A DNA stretch of 6,972 bases, from the NCBI GenBank assembly GCA_017441045.1, contig JAFSAK010000070.1, positions 1 through 6,972 on the forward strand. Direction: 5' to 3'. Source of the stretch: Clostridia bacterium (GTDB taxonomy: Bacteria; Bacillota_A; Clostridia; Oscillospirales; Acutalibacteraceae). The position numbers and the translations under genes were made by a program. Shown here one piece after another: positions 1 through 6,972 of this stretch (positions are counted from its first letter, which is position 1; each line of letters begins with the position of its first letter). The notes under the pieces were generated by a model, which saw nothing but the letters and a program-made list of their open reading frames with translations, searched no databases and was not told where the DNA came from.

Positions 1-123
1 CTCACCAAGAAATTTACTACCCCCTTCCGTAAGCCCGGATTTAAGCATTGGAAAATAGACCGCTCTCAATACCCCGATATCGTTGTTGGAAGTAAGCAGA
101 GCAAAGATAATACCCTTCTTTAA
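1..123 (+). CDS. C-terminal end of an unrecognised protein (partial)
   Basis: An open frame enters from the left edge and ends at TAA 121-123, giving the last 40 residues of a protein whose start lies outside the window. The tail is hydrophilic and basic, with no membrane segment or motif I recognise, so no function is given. It is the only forward frame open to this point; the other two are stopped early. Its codons (many CCC, GTT, CTT, ACC, AAG) match those of the confirmed genes here. The stop lies three bases before the ATG of the next gene, which has no visible ribosome binding site, so the two are probably translationally coupled in one operon. The complementary strand is also open across this stretch, but its codon use fits less well and it has no supported start. 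Confidence 0.45.
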   Translation, partial: LTKKFTTPFRKPGFKHWKIDRSQYPDIVVGSKQSKDNTLL

Positions 124-126
124 GCT

Positions 127-1161
127 ATGAAATTTTCTATAGGTTATCAACTGCCCGATGAACTGGATTCTACGGCAGAAATTGTTAATGATTATAAAGA
201 GCATATCGGAAGCGTATATTTTTCCCTTCCCGAAAGCGCGAGCGCCCGTGAGATAATCAAGGGTGAGTATAAAGACGGTATGTTCGAGGAACTGAAATAT
301 ATCAAAGAGCAGGGCGTTTCTTTGACCTTGCTGTATAACGCCAACTGCTATGGGGATAACGCAGTTTCTTCCGATTTTGAAAAGAAAATAGCCGAATCGG
401 TAAAGGAAGCAATAGAAAAAGTTGGTATAACCGATATAACAACTACTTCGCCCTTCGTTGCAAAGATAGTAAAAAAGCATTTTCCCGAGATAAAGGTTTT
501 TGCCTCGGTTAATATGTGGATTGGCACACGGCAGGCGATGGAATATCTGGGCGAAAATTTCGATGGCTATTATATGCAAAGGGAATATAATCGGAATTTC
601 ACAAAAATAAAAGAGTTATCATCCTGGTGCCGAGAAAACGGCAAACAGCTTAAAATGCTTGCCAATTCAGGTTGCCTTTATACCTGTCCGTTTCATACTT
701 TCCACGATAATCTCGTGGCGCACGAAAAGGGAACTACTGCTACCGATAACGCTATGAGCCGAAATCCAAGTCCTTGTTGGGATATGATGTATGGATTAAA
801 GGATGAAAAGGCGGCGGCGGTATTTTTGCAGGAAAGCTGGGTAAGACCTCAAGATATTTATGCCTATAAGCCCTATTTTTCCGAGATTAAACTTGCAACC
901 CGTATGCATTCTAATCCCAGAAGGGTGATAAGGGCGTATATAATGGGTAAATTTTCGGGAAATATGTTTGATTTAACCGAGCCATCTTTTTCGAAGAGAT
1001 TTAAGAATCATATTCTTGATGCTACCCTTTTCCCTGATGATTGGTTTAAGGTAACAACAAGTTGCAAACGGAATTGCAATGAGTGCGGTTATTGCAAAAG
1101 AGTAGCCAAAAAAATGCTTATTTCAAAAACCGACCTTGAAAAGCTTTATATGTCAAAATAA
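127..1161 (+). CDS. U32-peptidase-like TIM-barrel protein, cysteine-rich
   Basis: A 344-residue soluble protein with the overall look of the U32 'collagenase-like' family (COG0826): alternating strand/helix pattern of a TIM barrel, an LLYNANCYGDN segment (69-78) where U32 proteins have their L-x-N-A-N-C/G strand, a VFASVNMW strand (124-131), and a MLANSGCLYTCPFH segment (177-190) in the position of the U32 cysteine signature. It departs from the classical U32 signature, so this is family-level recognition only. Many U32 members are not proteases but Fe-S proteins acting in RNA hydroxylation or ubiquinone synthesis. Cysteines at 74, 183, 187 and 217 could be ligands, and a second group at C313, C317, C320 and C323 sits near the C-terminus. 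There is no signal peptide, so it is probably cytoplasmic. The ATG at 127 lies 3 bases after the previous stop and has no clear Shine-Dalgarno sequence. A terminator follows directly, so it is not part of the ilv transcript. Substrate unknown. Confidence 0.6.
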   Translation: MKFSIGYQLPDELDSTAEIVNDYKEHIGSVYFSLPESASAREIIKGEYKDGMFEELKYIKEQGVSLTLLYNANCYGDNAVSSDFEKKIAESVKEAIEKVGITDITTTSPFVAKIVKKHFPEIKVFASVNMWIGTRQAMEYLGENFDGYYMQREYNRNFTKIKELSSWCRENGKQLKMLANSGCLYTCPFHTFHDNLVAHEKGTTATDNAMSRNPSPCWDMMYGLKDEKAAAVFLQESWVRPQDIYAYKPYFSEIKLATRMHSNPRRVIRAYIMGKFSGNMFDLTEPSFSKRFKNHILDATLFPDDWFKVTTSCKRNCNECGYCKRVAKKMLISKTDLEKLYMSK

Positions 1162-1204
1162 TAAAAAACTGTCCGCTAATTTTAAGACGGACAGTTTTTT
1201 ATTA
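1159..1204. terminator. Intrinsic terminator, perfect inverted repeat, probably bidirectional
   Basis: The arms 1159-1175 and 1188-1204 are perfectly complementary over 17 bp around a 12-base loop. The core is ACTGTCCG/CGGACAGT, flanked by an A-run on the left and a T-run (1195-1200) on the right, so it reads as a rho-independent terminator on both strands. The left arm begins with the stop codon TAA of the U32-like gene. It separates that gene from the ilv promoter about 100 bases downstream. Confidence 0.88.
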
Positions 1205-1300
1205 ACCGTATCCTTATGATAAATAGGATTTAAGATGGGGTTGTACAATATGTATATATAATATAGTACTAAATTCATAAAACTTTTACAGTTTAAAGTG

Positions 1301-1329
1301 TTGACAAGGGGCGAAAAGGGTGGTATAAT
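1301..1329 (+). promoter_or_regulatory. Sigma-A (housekeeping) promoter of the ilv operon
   Basis: A consensus -35 box TTGACA (1301-1306) is separated by exactly 17 bases from a consensus -10 box TATAAT (1324-1329). A TG at 1321-1322 adds an extended -10 motif. AT-rich sequence upstream (about 1250-1290) could act as an UP element. Transcription should begin near 1336, just before the T-box leader. Such a strong promoter fits a system in which control is exerted afterwards by attenuation. No other promoter was seen between the ilv genes. Confidence 0.9.
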
Positions 1330-1335
1330 TACAAA

Positions 1336-1620
1336 AATCACAATTTTAAACGCATTGATGTGGAATATTAAGCAAAGAATTTTGCCGTTAAGAGAGGTGT
1401 CGGTGGGTGCGAGACATCGGGTAAGTCTTGCCGAACTCACCACGGAGCGGTTGCGCTGAAATTTTTGTCAGTAGGCGCAAACGGGAACTCCCGTAACAGA
1501 GTTAAGGTGTATGGGCACCAAAGAGCGTTCTATGAACGAAAAAGAGTGGTACCGCGGAAGTTATATTTGATTTTTACGCTTTCGTCTCTTTGCTTAGAGC
1601 TTTGAGATGGAGCGTTTTTT
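1336..1620 (+). ncRNA. T-box riboswitch leader of the ilv operon
   Basis: A tRNA-sensing leader. Uncharged tRNA pairs with a specifier codon in Stem I and, through its NCCA end, with the T-box bulge, stabilising an antiterminator. Visible parts: a Stem I base formed by CGCATTGAT (1351-1359) with GTCAGT-AG-GCG (1467-1477); the AG-bulge motif AAGAGAGG (1390-1397); a distal hairpin GGTGTC/GACATC (1397-1402 and 1412-1417); the GAACTCACC...GGAG segment (1433-1447); and the specifier region after GAA 1458-1460. Hairpin ACGGG/CCCGT (1481-1494) has a loop-side AACTC (1486-1490) that can pair with GAGTT (1499-1503), matching the Stem IIA/B pseudoknot. Further hairpins lie at 1506-1519 and 1526-1538. 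The T-box AGAGTGGTACCGCG (1543-1556) pairs with CGTCTCT (1583-1589). The bulge TGGT selects a tRNA with discriminator A, as expected for tRNA-Ile, -Val and -Leu. The class is certain; the specifier is ambiguous (ATT for Ile preferred from context). Confidence 0.95.
1543..1591 (+). promoter_or_regulatory. T-box antiterminator element
   Basis: AAAGAG (1541-1546) pairs with CTCTTT (1586-1591), and GCG (1554-1556) with CGT (1583-1585), leaving the seven-base bulge TGGTACC (1547-1553). TGGT is the site that base-pairs with the acceptor end of the uncharged tRNA. Compared with the usual AGGG...CCCT helix, this copy has AGAG...CTCT, a change on one arm matched on the other. The 3' arm 1583-1589 is also needed by the terminator, so the two structures exclude each other. 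Confidence 0.88.
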
Positions 1621-1624
1621 CTTT
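1576..1624 (+). terminator. T-box-controlled attenuator (intrinsic terminator)
   Basis: The 5' arm ACGCTTTCGTCTC (1576-1588) pairs with GAGATGGAGCGT (1604-1615), about 12 bp with one bulged C and some G-U pairs, around a 15-base loop. It is followed by TTTTTT (1615-1620), C and TTT. Without uncharged tRNA this hairpin should end transcription before ilvB. Its 3' arm contains an ATG (1607) that is in frame with ilvB but is not the start. Confidence 0.9.
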
Positions 1625-1628
1625 ACTT

Positions 1629-1633
1629 GGAGG
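1629..1633 (+). promoter_or_regulatory. Ribosome binding site that fixes the ilvB start
   Basis: GGAGG lies six bases before ATG 1640, an ideal Shine-Dalgarno placement. The in-frame ATG at 1607 has no such site and lies in the terminator hairpin, so 1640 is the start. Confidence 0.93.
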
Positions 1634-1639
1634 TTGATT

Positions 1640-3340
1640 ATGAAATTAGAGCAAGTATCGGGTTCCCGTATAGTTATTGAAACCTTGATAGAGCAGGGTG
1701 TAACCGATGTTTTCGGATATCCGGGCGGTCAGGTCCTCAATATTTACGATGAACTTTATAAGGCATCGGATAGGATAAACCACTATCTTGCAGCACACGA
1801 GCAAGGCGCAGCCCACGCGGCAGATGGTTACTCAAGGGCTACGGGTAAGGTAGGCGTTGTTATTGCCACTTCTGGCCCCGGAGCTACGAATCTTGTAACG
1901 GGTATCGCAACGGCTATGCTTGATTCTATCCCAATGGTTGCCATAACGGGAAATGTTCCTACTTCCCTTATAGGTAAGGATAGTTTTCAGGAGATTAATA
2001 TTACGGGTGTAACCCTTCCCATAACCAAGCATAACTATTTTGTAAGAGATGTAAATGAACTTGCTGATACTATCCGCGAGGCATTTATGATTGCCAAATC
2101 GGGAAGACCGGGACCTGTGCTTATCGATATTCCAAAGGATGTTCAGATTGCCCTTTGTGATTTTGAAAGCGAGGGCATTGTACCATTTGCCGAACAGAAG
2201 AAGGCAAGCAACGAGGAAATCAATAAAGCGGTAGAACTTATCAATAAATCAAAAAGGCCCTATATCTATATCGGTGGCGGCGCCGCAGGTGCGGGTATGA
2301 CCGAAGATATCAAGGCCTTGGCAGAAAAAATTGATGGATATATCGGCTGCACTTTTATGGGACTTTCGGCACTCCCCAATTCCTATGAAAGATTTCTTGG
2401 AATGCAGGGTATGCATGGACAGTATGCATCCTCTATGGCAAATAAAGAGGCCGATTTGATTATCGGTATCGGCGTCAGATTCAGCGATAGAGCTACGGGT
2501 AACACAAAAAAATACGCCAAGGGCGCTAAAATTGTTCAACTTGATACCGACCTTTCGGAAATCAATAAAAACGTTAAGGTATCGGCAGGCGTTATAGGCG
2601 ATATAGTTGATTCTCTGAAGCGGATTTTGGAAAAGGTGGATACCCTTCAAAATAAAGAGTGGAATAAAACCGTAAACGCTCTAAAACTTCGCGGCAACGA
2701 AATTAGAGAAGAAGCCGAAAAGAAGGCGGGGGATATTTTAACTCCCAAAAAGGTCTTTGACGTTATAAATGCAGTTAAGGATGAAAATACCGTAATTGCT
2801 ACCGACGTAGGTCAGCACCAAATGTGGACCGCGCAGTACGTGGATTTTGAAAAGACTCGCAGATTTGCTTCAAGCGGCGGTCTCGGAACTATGGGTTATG
2901 GCCTTGGCGCCGCCATAGGCGCTCAGGTAGGTAGCGGTGACCGCACCGTGCTTATAACGGGTGACGGAAGTTTCGGTATGAACTTAAATGAACTTGCTAC
3001 TGCAGTTACATATAATACCCCCGTTGTTACGGTAGTTATGAATAACGGCGTTTTAGGTATGGTTAGACAGTGGCAAACCCTTTTCTACGGCAAGAGATAT
3101 TCCAATACCACTCTCGGCAGAAAGACTGATTTTGTAAAACTTGCAGATGCATTCGGTCTTCCCGGTGAGCGTGTTTCCACAAAGGAAGAATTTGAAGCCG
3201 CGTTCAAAAGGGCTATGAGTTATGATGGACCATATCTTATTGATACGCTAATTGGTATGGATGAATTTGTTCTCCCTATGTTACCACCCGGCGGCTCCAT
3301 TGATGATATAATAACTTCGGTTGAGGAGGCGAGCGAATGA
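1640..3340 (+). CDS. ilvB: Acetohydroxyacid (acetolactate) synthase large, catalytic subunit
   Basis: IlvB condenses two pyruvates to 2-acetolactate, or pyruvate with 2-ketobutyrate to 2-aceto-2-hydroxybutyrate: the first common step of valine, leucine and isoleucine synthesis, in the cytoplasm, using ThDP, Mg2+ and FAD. The 566-residue length is typical. It has three domains in order: N-terminal ThDP-pyrimidine domain (about 1-170) with VFGYPGGQ (24-31) and the catalytic glutamate E54 in AAHEQGAAHA; a central FAD-type domain (about 190-330); and a C-terminal ThDP-diphosphate domain (about 370-550) with the metal/ThDP motif GDGS (441-444) ending in NN (468-469). GNVPTSLIGKDSFQE (105-119) and GMVRQWQ (473-479) are the conserved channel segments where herbicide-resistance changes occur in other organisms, and look wild-type. 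These features mark a biosynthetic AHAS rather than catabolic AlsS, as does the adjacent ilvN. The start follows GGAGG (1629-1633). The stop TGA overlaps the ilvN ATG by four bases. Confidence 0.97.
   Translation: MKLEQVSGSRIVIETLIEQGVTDVFGYPGGQVLNIYDELYKASDRINHYLAAHEQGAAHAADGYSRATGKVGVVIATSGPGATNLVTGIATAMLDSIPMVAITGNVPTSLIGKDSFQEINITGVTLPITKHNYFVRDVNELADTIREAFMIAKSGRPGPVLIDIPKDVQIALCDFESEGIVPFAEQKKASNEEINKAVELINKSKRPYIYIGGGAAGAGMTEDIKALAEKIDGYIGCTFMGLSALPNSYERFLGMQGMHGQYASSMANKEADLIIGIGVRFSDRATGNTKKYAKGAKIVQLDTDLSEINKNVKVSAGVIGDIVDSLKRILEKVDTLQNKEWNKTVNALKLRGNEIREEAEKKAGDILTPKKVFDVINAVKDENTVIATDVGQHQMWTAQYVDFEKTRRFASSGGLGTMGYGLGAAIGAQVGSGDRTVLITGDGSFGMNLNELATAVTYNTPVVTVVMNNGVLGMVRQWQTLFYGKRYSNTTLGRKTDFVKLADAFGLPGERVSTKEEFEAAFKRAMSYDGPYLIDTLIGMDEFVLPMLPPGGSIDDIITSVEEASE
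3323..3329 (+). promoter_or_regulatory. ilvN ribosome binding site inside ilvB
   Basis: GAGGAGG sits within the last codons of ilvB, seven bases before the ilvN ATG at 3337. Together with the ATGA overlap it indicates translational coupling, which suits two subunits of one enzyme. Confidence 0.85.
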
Positions 3341-3828
3341 ATAGATTTGTAATAGCGGCTTTGGTTGAAAATAAGTACGGTGTACTAACAAGGGTTTCGG
3401 GCCTATTTATGAGAAGGGGATTTAATATTGACTCCCTTACGGTTGGCGCCACCGATAACCCTGCATATTCCCGAATTACCATTACTGTTTCGGGTGATGA
3501 TTACCTAAGAGAGCAGCTTATTAACCAACTCAAAAAACTCCACAATGTTAAAAATGTGGAACTTCTTGACGATAAGCAGAGCGTTGAGCGAGAATTAATG
3601 CTCGTCAAGGTTAAAAACAGCCCCGAAAACAGAGGCGAGGTTATGGCGGCTTCTGAAATTTACAGAGCCAAAATAATTGATTATAATCCAAAAACTCTCT
3701 GTGTTGAGGTTACGGGAGAGCCTTCAAAAATCGATGCATTTATTGACGTTGTAAAACCCCTCGGCATTATTGAACTTTGTAGAACAGGTGTTGTGGCTCT
3801 TGAAAGAAACCGCAGCATCACCGAATAA
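3337..3828 (+). CDS. ilvN: Acetohydroxyacid synthase small, regulatory subunit
   Basis: IlvN (IlvH-type) binds IlvB, raises its activity and confers feedback inhibition by valine. At 163 residues it has the usual bacterial length. The N-terminal ACT domain (about 3-75) contains the signature GVLTRVSGLFMRRGFNIDSL (15-34). G15 and N30 match E. coli IlvH G14 and N29, residues known to be needed for valine binding, so inhibition by valine is probably intact (inference). The C-terminal ACT-like domain (about 80-158) includes RELMLVKV (87-94) and the closing segment VVKPLGIIELCRTGVVALER (138-157), typical of the family. The gene starts within ilvB (ATGA overlap), so the subunits should be made in balanced amounts. 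Transcription depends on the T-box promoter upstream of ilvB. I use the symbol ilvN as is usual for operons with ilvB; ilvH is equally used. Confidence 0.96.
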   Translation: MNRFVIAALVENKYGVLTRVSGLFMRRGFNIDSLTVGATDNPAYSRITITVSGDDYLREQLINQLKKLHNVKNVELLDDKQSVERELMLVKVKNSPENRGEVMAASEIYRAKIIDYNPKTLCVEVTGEPSKIDAFIDVVKPLGIIELCRTGVVALERNRSITE

Positions 3829-3847
3829 AATTAAAAAAGAAATTTAA

Positions 3848-4876
<1,029 letters not shown>

Positions 4877-4910
4877 TCCTTAATTTAAATTAAATCATAG
4901 GTGAAACTTT

Positions 4911-6581
4911 ATGATAAAAGAAAAAATCGTTGACGGTTTTCAGAATGCCCCCCATAGAAGCTTATATCACGCTTTGGGTCTTACCAAAGAGGAGCAGTCA
5001 CGCCCACTTATCGGCATTGTAAGTTCATATAACGAAATCGTTCCGGGACATATGAATCTCGATAAAATCGTTGATGCCGTGAAACTCGGCGTTGCAATGG
5101 CAGGGGGAACACCCATTGTTTTCCCGGCAATTGCCGTTTGTGATGGTATCGCTATGGGCCATACGGGTATGAAATATTCCCTTATAACCCGCGATATTAT
5201 CGCCGATTCTACCGAAGCGATGGCTTTAGCTCACGGTTTTGACGGGCTCGTTATGGTGCCTAATTGCGATAAAAATGTACCCGGTCTTTTGATGGCCGCC
5301 GCCCGCCTTAATATCCCCACCGTTTTTGTAAGCGGTGGACCTATGCTTGCGGGTAGGGTAGATGGTAAGAAGACAAGTTTATCAAGTATGTTTGAGGCAG
5401 TTGGCGCGTATAAAGCAGGTAAAATAGATGAAGAAAAACTTTGCATCTGCGAAGAAAATACCTGTCCTACCTGTGGCTCCTGCTCGGGTATGTATACTGC
5501 TAATTCAATGAACTGCTTAACCGAAGTATTGGGTATGGGACTTCGTGGCAACGGCACCATCCCTGCCGTTTATTCCGCAAGAATTGAACTTGCAAAGCAT
5601 GCGGGTATGCAGATTATGGAACTGGTTAATAAGAATATCCGTCCTCGTGATATAATGACCGCCGCCGCAATTAAAAATGCGCTTACTGCGGATATGGCTC
5701 TTGGTTGTTCTACAAATAGTATGCTCCATCTTCCCGCCATTGCCAATGAATGCGGAGTAGAGTTTAATCTTGATATGGCAAACGAAATCAGTGAGAAAAC
5801 TCCTAATCTTTGTCATCTTGCCCCCGCAGGTCATACATATATGGAGGACCTTAACGAAGCCGGCGGCGTTTATGCCGTACTTAAAGAACTTACCAAACTC
5901 GGCCTTTTAGATACCTCTGTTTTAACCTGTACGGGTAAAACATTAGGAGAAAATATTGAATCTGCCGTTAATAAGGATACCGATGTTATCCGCACAGTAG
6001 AAAACCCCTATTCCAAAACGGGTGGCATTGCGGTGCTTCGCGGTAATTTAGCCCCCGACGGTTGCGTTGTAAAGCGTAGCGCAGTGGCTCCTGAAATGCT
6101 CGTTCACTCAGGTCCCGCCAAGGTATTTGATAGCGAAGAAGATGCCATTGAAGCTATTTACGGCGGTAAAATCGTGAAGGGCGATGTGGTGGTTATCCGC
6201 TATGAAGGTCCCGCAGGTGGCCCCGGTATGAGAGAAATGCTTAACCCCACCTCTGCCATTGCGGGAATGGGACTTGATAAGGATGTTGCCCTTATTACCG
6301 ACGGTAGATTTTCGGGGGCTACGAGAGGCGCTTCCATTGGTCACGTTTCTCCCGAAGCCGTAAGAGGCGGAAATATTGCCTATGTTAAGGATGGAGATAT
6401 AATATCCATAAATATCCCCGAATATTCCATCGAACTTAAGGTTTCCGATGAGGAACTCGAAAATCGTAAAGCCAAAACCGAGATTAAGAAAAAGAGCGGA
6501 ATTAAGGGCGCTTTGGCCCGTTATGCCGCCCAAGTAAGCTCGGCAGATAAAGGCGCCGTAATAAATAAATTTGAAGGATAG
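4911..6581 (+). CDS. ilvD: Dihydroxy-acid dehydratase
   Basis: IlvD removes water from 2,3-dihydroxyisovalerate and 2,3-dihydroxy-3-methylvalerate to give the 2-keto acids before transamination, using an Fe-S cluster and Mg2+. The 556 residues are near the usual length for compact bacterial and archaeal forms and shorter than E. coli IlvD (616). Conserved segments in order: [10 protein letters not shown] (41-50); [10 protein letters not shown] (75-84); PNCDKNVPG (117-125) with cluster ligand C119 and K121, the Mg-site lysine of the family; [19 protein letters not shown] (185-203), with C191 the expected ligand; and [11 protein letters not shown] (463-473), whose S468 aligns with the proposed catalytic serine. 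G46 replaces the extra cysteine found in plant-type [2Fe-2S] enzymes, pointing to the oxygen-sensitive [4Fe-4S] type. C77 is an additional nearby cysteine. The ATG follows AGGTGA (4899-4904), 34 bases after ilvC with no terminator between. Related sugar-acid dehydratases share the fold, but the operon settles the role. Confidence 0.96.
   Translation: MIKEKIVDGFQNAPHRSLYHALGLTKEEQSRPLIGIVSSYNEIVPGHMNLDKIVDAVKLGVAMAGGTPIVFPAIAVCDGIAMGHTGMKYSLITRDIIADSTEAMALAHGFDGLVMVPNCDKNVPGLLMAAARLNIPTVFVSGGPMLAGRVDGKKTSLSSMFEAVGAYKAGKIDEEKLCICEENTCPTCGSCSGMYTANSMNCLTEVLGMGLRGNGTIPAVYSARIELAKHAGMQIMELVNKNIRPRDIMTAAAIKNALTADMALGCSTNSMLHLPAIANECGVEFNLDMANEISEKTPNLCHLAPAGHTYMEDLNEAGGVYAVLKELTKLGLLDTSVLTCTGKTLGENIESAVNKDTDVIRTVENPYSKTGGIAVLRGNLAPDGCVVKRSAVAPEMLVHSGPAKVFDSEEDAIEAIYGGKIVKGDVVVIRYEGPAGGPGMREMLNPTSAIAGMGLDKDVALITDGRFSGATRGASIGHVSPEAVRGGNIAYVKDGDIISINIPEYSIELKVSDEELENRKAKTEIKKKSGIKGALARYAAQVSSADKGAVINKFEG
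6573..6578 (+). promoter_or_regulatory. Ribosome binding site of the downstream gene inside ilvD
   Basis: GAAGGA overlaps the final sense codons of ilvD and lies nine bases before ATG 6588. It supports that start and close coupling to ilvD. Confidence 0.7.
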
Positions 6582-6587
6582 AAAACT

Positions 6588-6972
6588 ATGACAAAGCAAG
6601 AGCGAAAACAACTATGTATAGAGTTAACATCTCTTTCGGTTTTTAGAGGAATTTTAAGAACCGAAACCATTGGTGCGCTCATAGAAGTTTTAAAAGCAAA
6701 ATGCATAGAAGATAAAGCTCTGGCTTACGGAAGATTTGTCTATTCTTTAGCCGAAGATAATTATTCGTTTTCTGCTTTTTTGCGTCGCGCCGTTTATTCC
6801 GATGAGAATAAATATATTATAAGCGCGGCGCAGAAAGCCCCCATATCCGATGCCCTTAAATATAATACCGAAAAAGAACTTTCAATTTTCACCCGCCTTT
6901 CAGAAATAACCGTTTCTGATTTATGGGAAGATGAAGAATATGACGGTTATAAACCCGCATTTCAAAGCGAAA
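6588..6972 (+). CDS. Probable DUF815-type AAA ATPase, N-terminal part (cut by window end)
   Basis: An open frame starts at ATG 6588, six bases after the ilvD stop, and runs off the right edge after 128 codons. The codon use matches its neighbours. From memory of the family, the segment resembles the helical N-terminal region of clostridial DUF815 ATP-binding proteins: a leading ELTSLSVFRGIL helix (12-23), then AYGRFVYSLAE (47-57), FLRRAVYSDENKYI (64-77), and a helix with KELSIFTRLSEIT (98-110). In such proteins the Walker A motif comes roughly 100 or more residues further on, beyond this window, so the ATPase call cannot be confirmed here. The protein is hydrophilic, with no signal peptide or membrane segment. 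No terminator or promoter is seen between it and ilvD, so it probably shares the ilv transcript, although nothing known about the family ties it to amino acid synthesis. An unrelated helical protein remains possible. Confidence 0.6.
   Translation, partial: MTKQERKQLCIELTSLSVFRGILRTETIGALIEVLKAKCIEDKALAYGRFVYSLAEDNYSFSAFLRRAVYSDENKYIISAAQKAPISDALKYNTEKELSIFTRLSEITVSDLWEDEEYDGYKPAFQSE

Noticed and set aside
1..123. Open minus-strand frame antisense to the left-edge partial gene
   Set aside because: It stays open but has no start with a ribosome binding site, and its codons (GGG, CCA, TTG, CTG) fit the neighbours less well than the + strand frame.
1210..1229. Small inverted repeat ATCCT/AGGAT in the spacer
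   Set aside because: Five base pairs around a ten-base loop in AT-rich DNA is expected by chance; no T-run or known operator is attached.
1241..1269. A second promoter in the AT-rich spacer (TTGTAC at 1241, TATAAT at 1257-1262)
   Set aside because: The spacing between the two hexamers is only 10 bases, and no acceptable -35 lies 16-18 bases before the TATAAT. The TTGACA/TATAAT pair at 1301-1329 is far better.
1153..1443. A minus-strand frame of 96 codons across the terminator and T-box leader
   Set aside because: It lies antisense over structured RNA elements with clear function, has no ribosome binding site evidence, and its translation resembles no protein I know.
1454..1477. Local hairpin GCGCTGA/TCAG-TAG-GCGC around the specifier region
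   Set aside because: It would compete with the Stem I base pairing of 1467-1477 with 1351-1359, which matches the known T-box architecture; it is kept only as a possible alternative fold.
6108..6611. Long minus-strand frame opposite the 3' part of ilvD
   Set aside because: It is a shadow of the ilvD codon pattern; the sense strand encodes a conserved, complete IlvD with intact motifs.

Overview
The window is a branched-chain amino acid (isoleucine/valine) biosynthesis operon, almost certainly from an anaerobic Bacillota of the class Clostridia. The evidence for that placement is a T-box leader, strong GGAGG-type ribosome binding sites, moderate-to-low GC with many A/T-ending codons, clostridial-looking IlvC and IlvD proteins, and a downstream gene resembling the DUF815 ATPases common in clostridia. 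Species cannot be told from the sequence.

Layout. Positions 1-123 hold the last 40 codons of an unrecognised gene. Three bases later (127-1161) comes a 344-residue U32-peptidase-like TIM-barrel protein rich in cysteine. A perfect inverted repeat (1159-1204) that includes its stop codon ends this unit. After an AT-rich spacer, a near-perfect housekeeping promoter (TTGACA, 17 bases, TATAAT; 1301-1329) starts a leader of about 300 nt. The leader has the parts of a tRNA-sensing T-box riboswitch: Stem I, a Stem II pseudoknot, the conserved T-box sequence, and an intrinsic terminator whose 5' arm is shared with the antiterminator. Four genes on the + strand follow: ilvB (1640-3340), ilvN (3337-3828), ilvC (3860-4876) and ilvD (4911-6581). 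A fifth frame (6588 to the window end) is closely coupled behind ilvD and looks like the N-terminal part of a DUF815-type AAA ATPase.

How it works together. IlvB and IlvN form acetohydroxyacid synthase with its valine-sensing regulatory subunit. IlvC reduces and isomerises the acetohydroxy acids. IlvD dehydrates the products to 2-keto acids, which a transaminase encoded elsewhere converts to valine and isoleucine (and, through the leu genes, leucine). Two controls can be read from the sequence: transcription antitermination by an uncharged tRNA at the T-box, and probable allosteric valine inhibition through the ACT domain of IlvN.

This is mostly an ordinary core-metabolism region; I found no convincing new system. 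The points that deserve a second look are the ambiguous specifier triplet of the T-box, tyrosine in place of the usual arginine in the IlvC cofactor loop, the [4Fe-4S]-type signature of IlvD, the extra C-terminal cysteine cluster of the U32-like protein, and the coupling of an ATPase gene to the operon.
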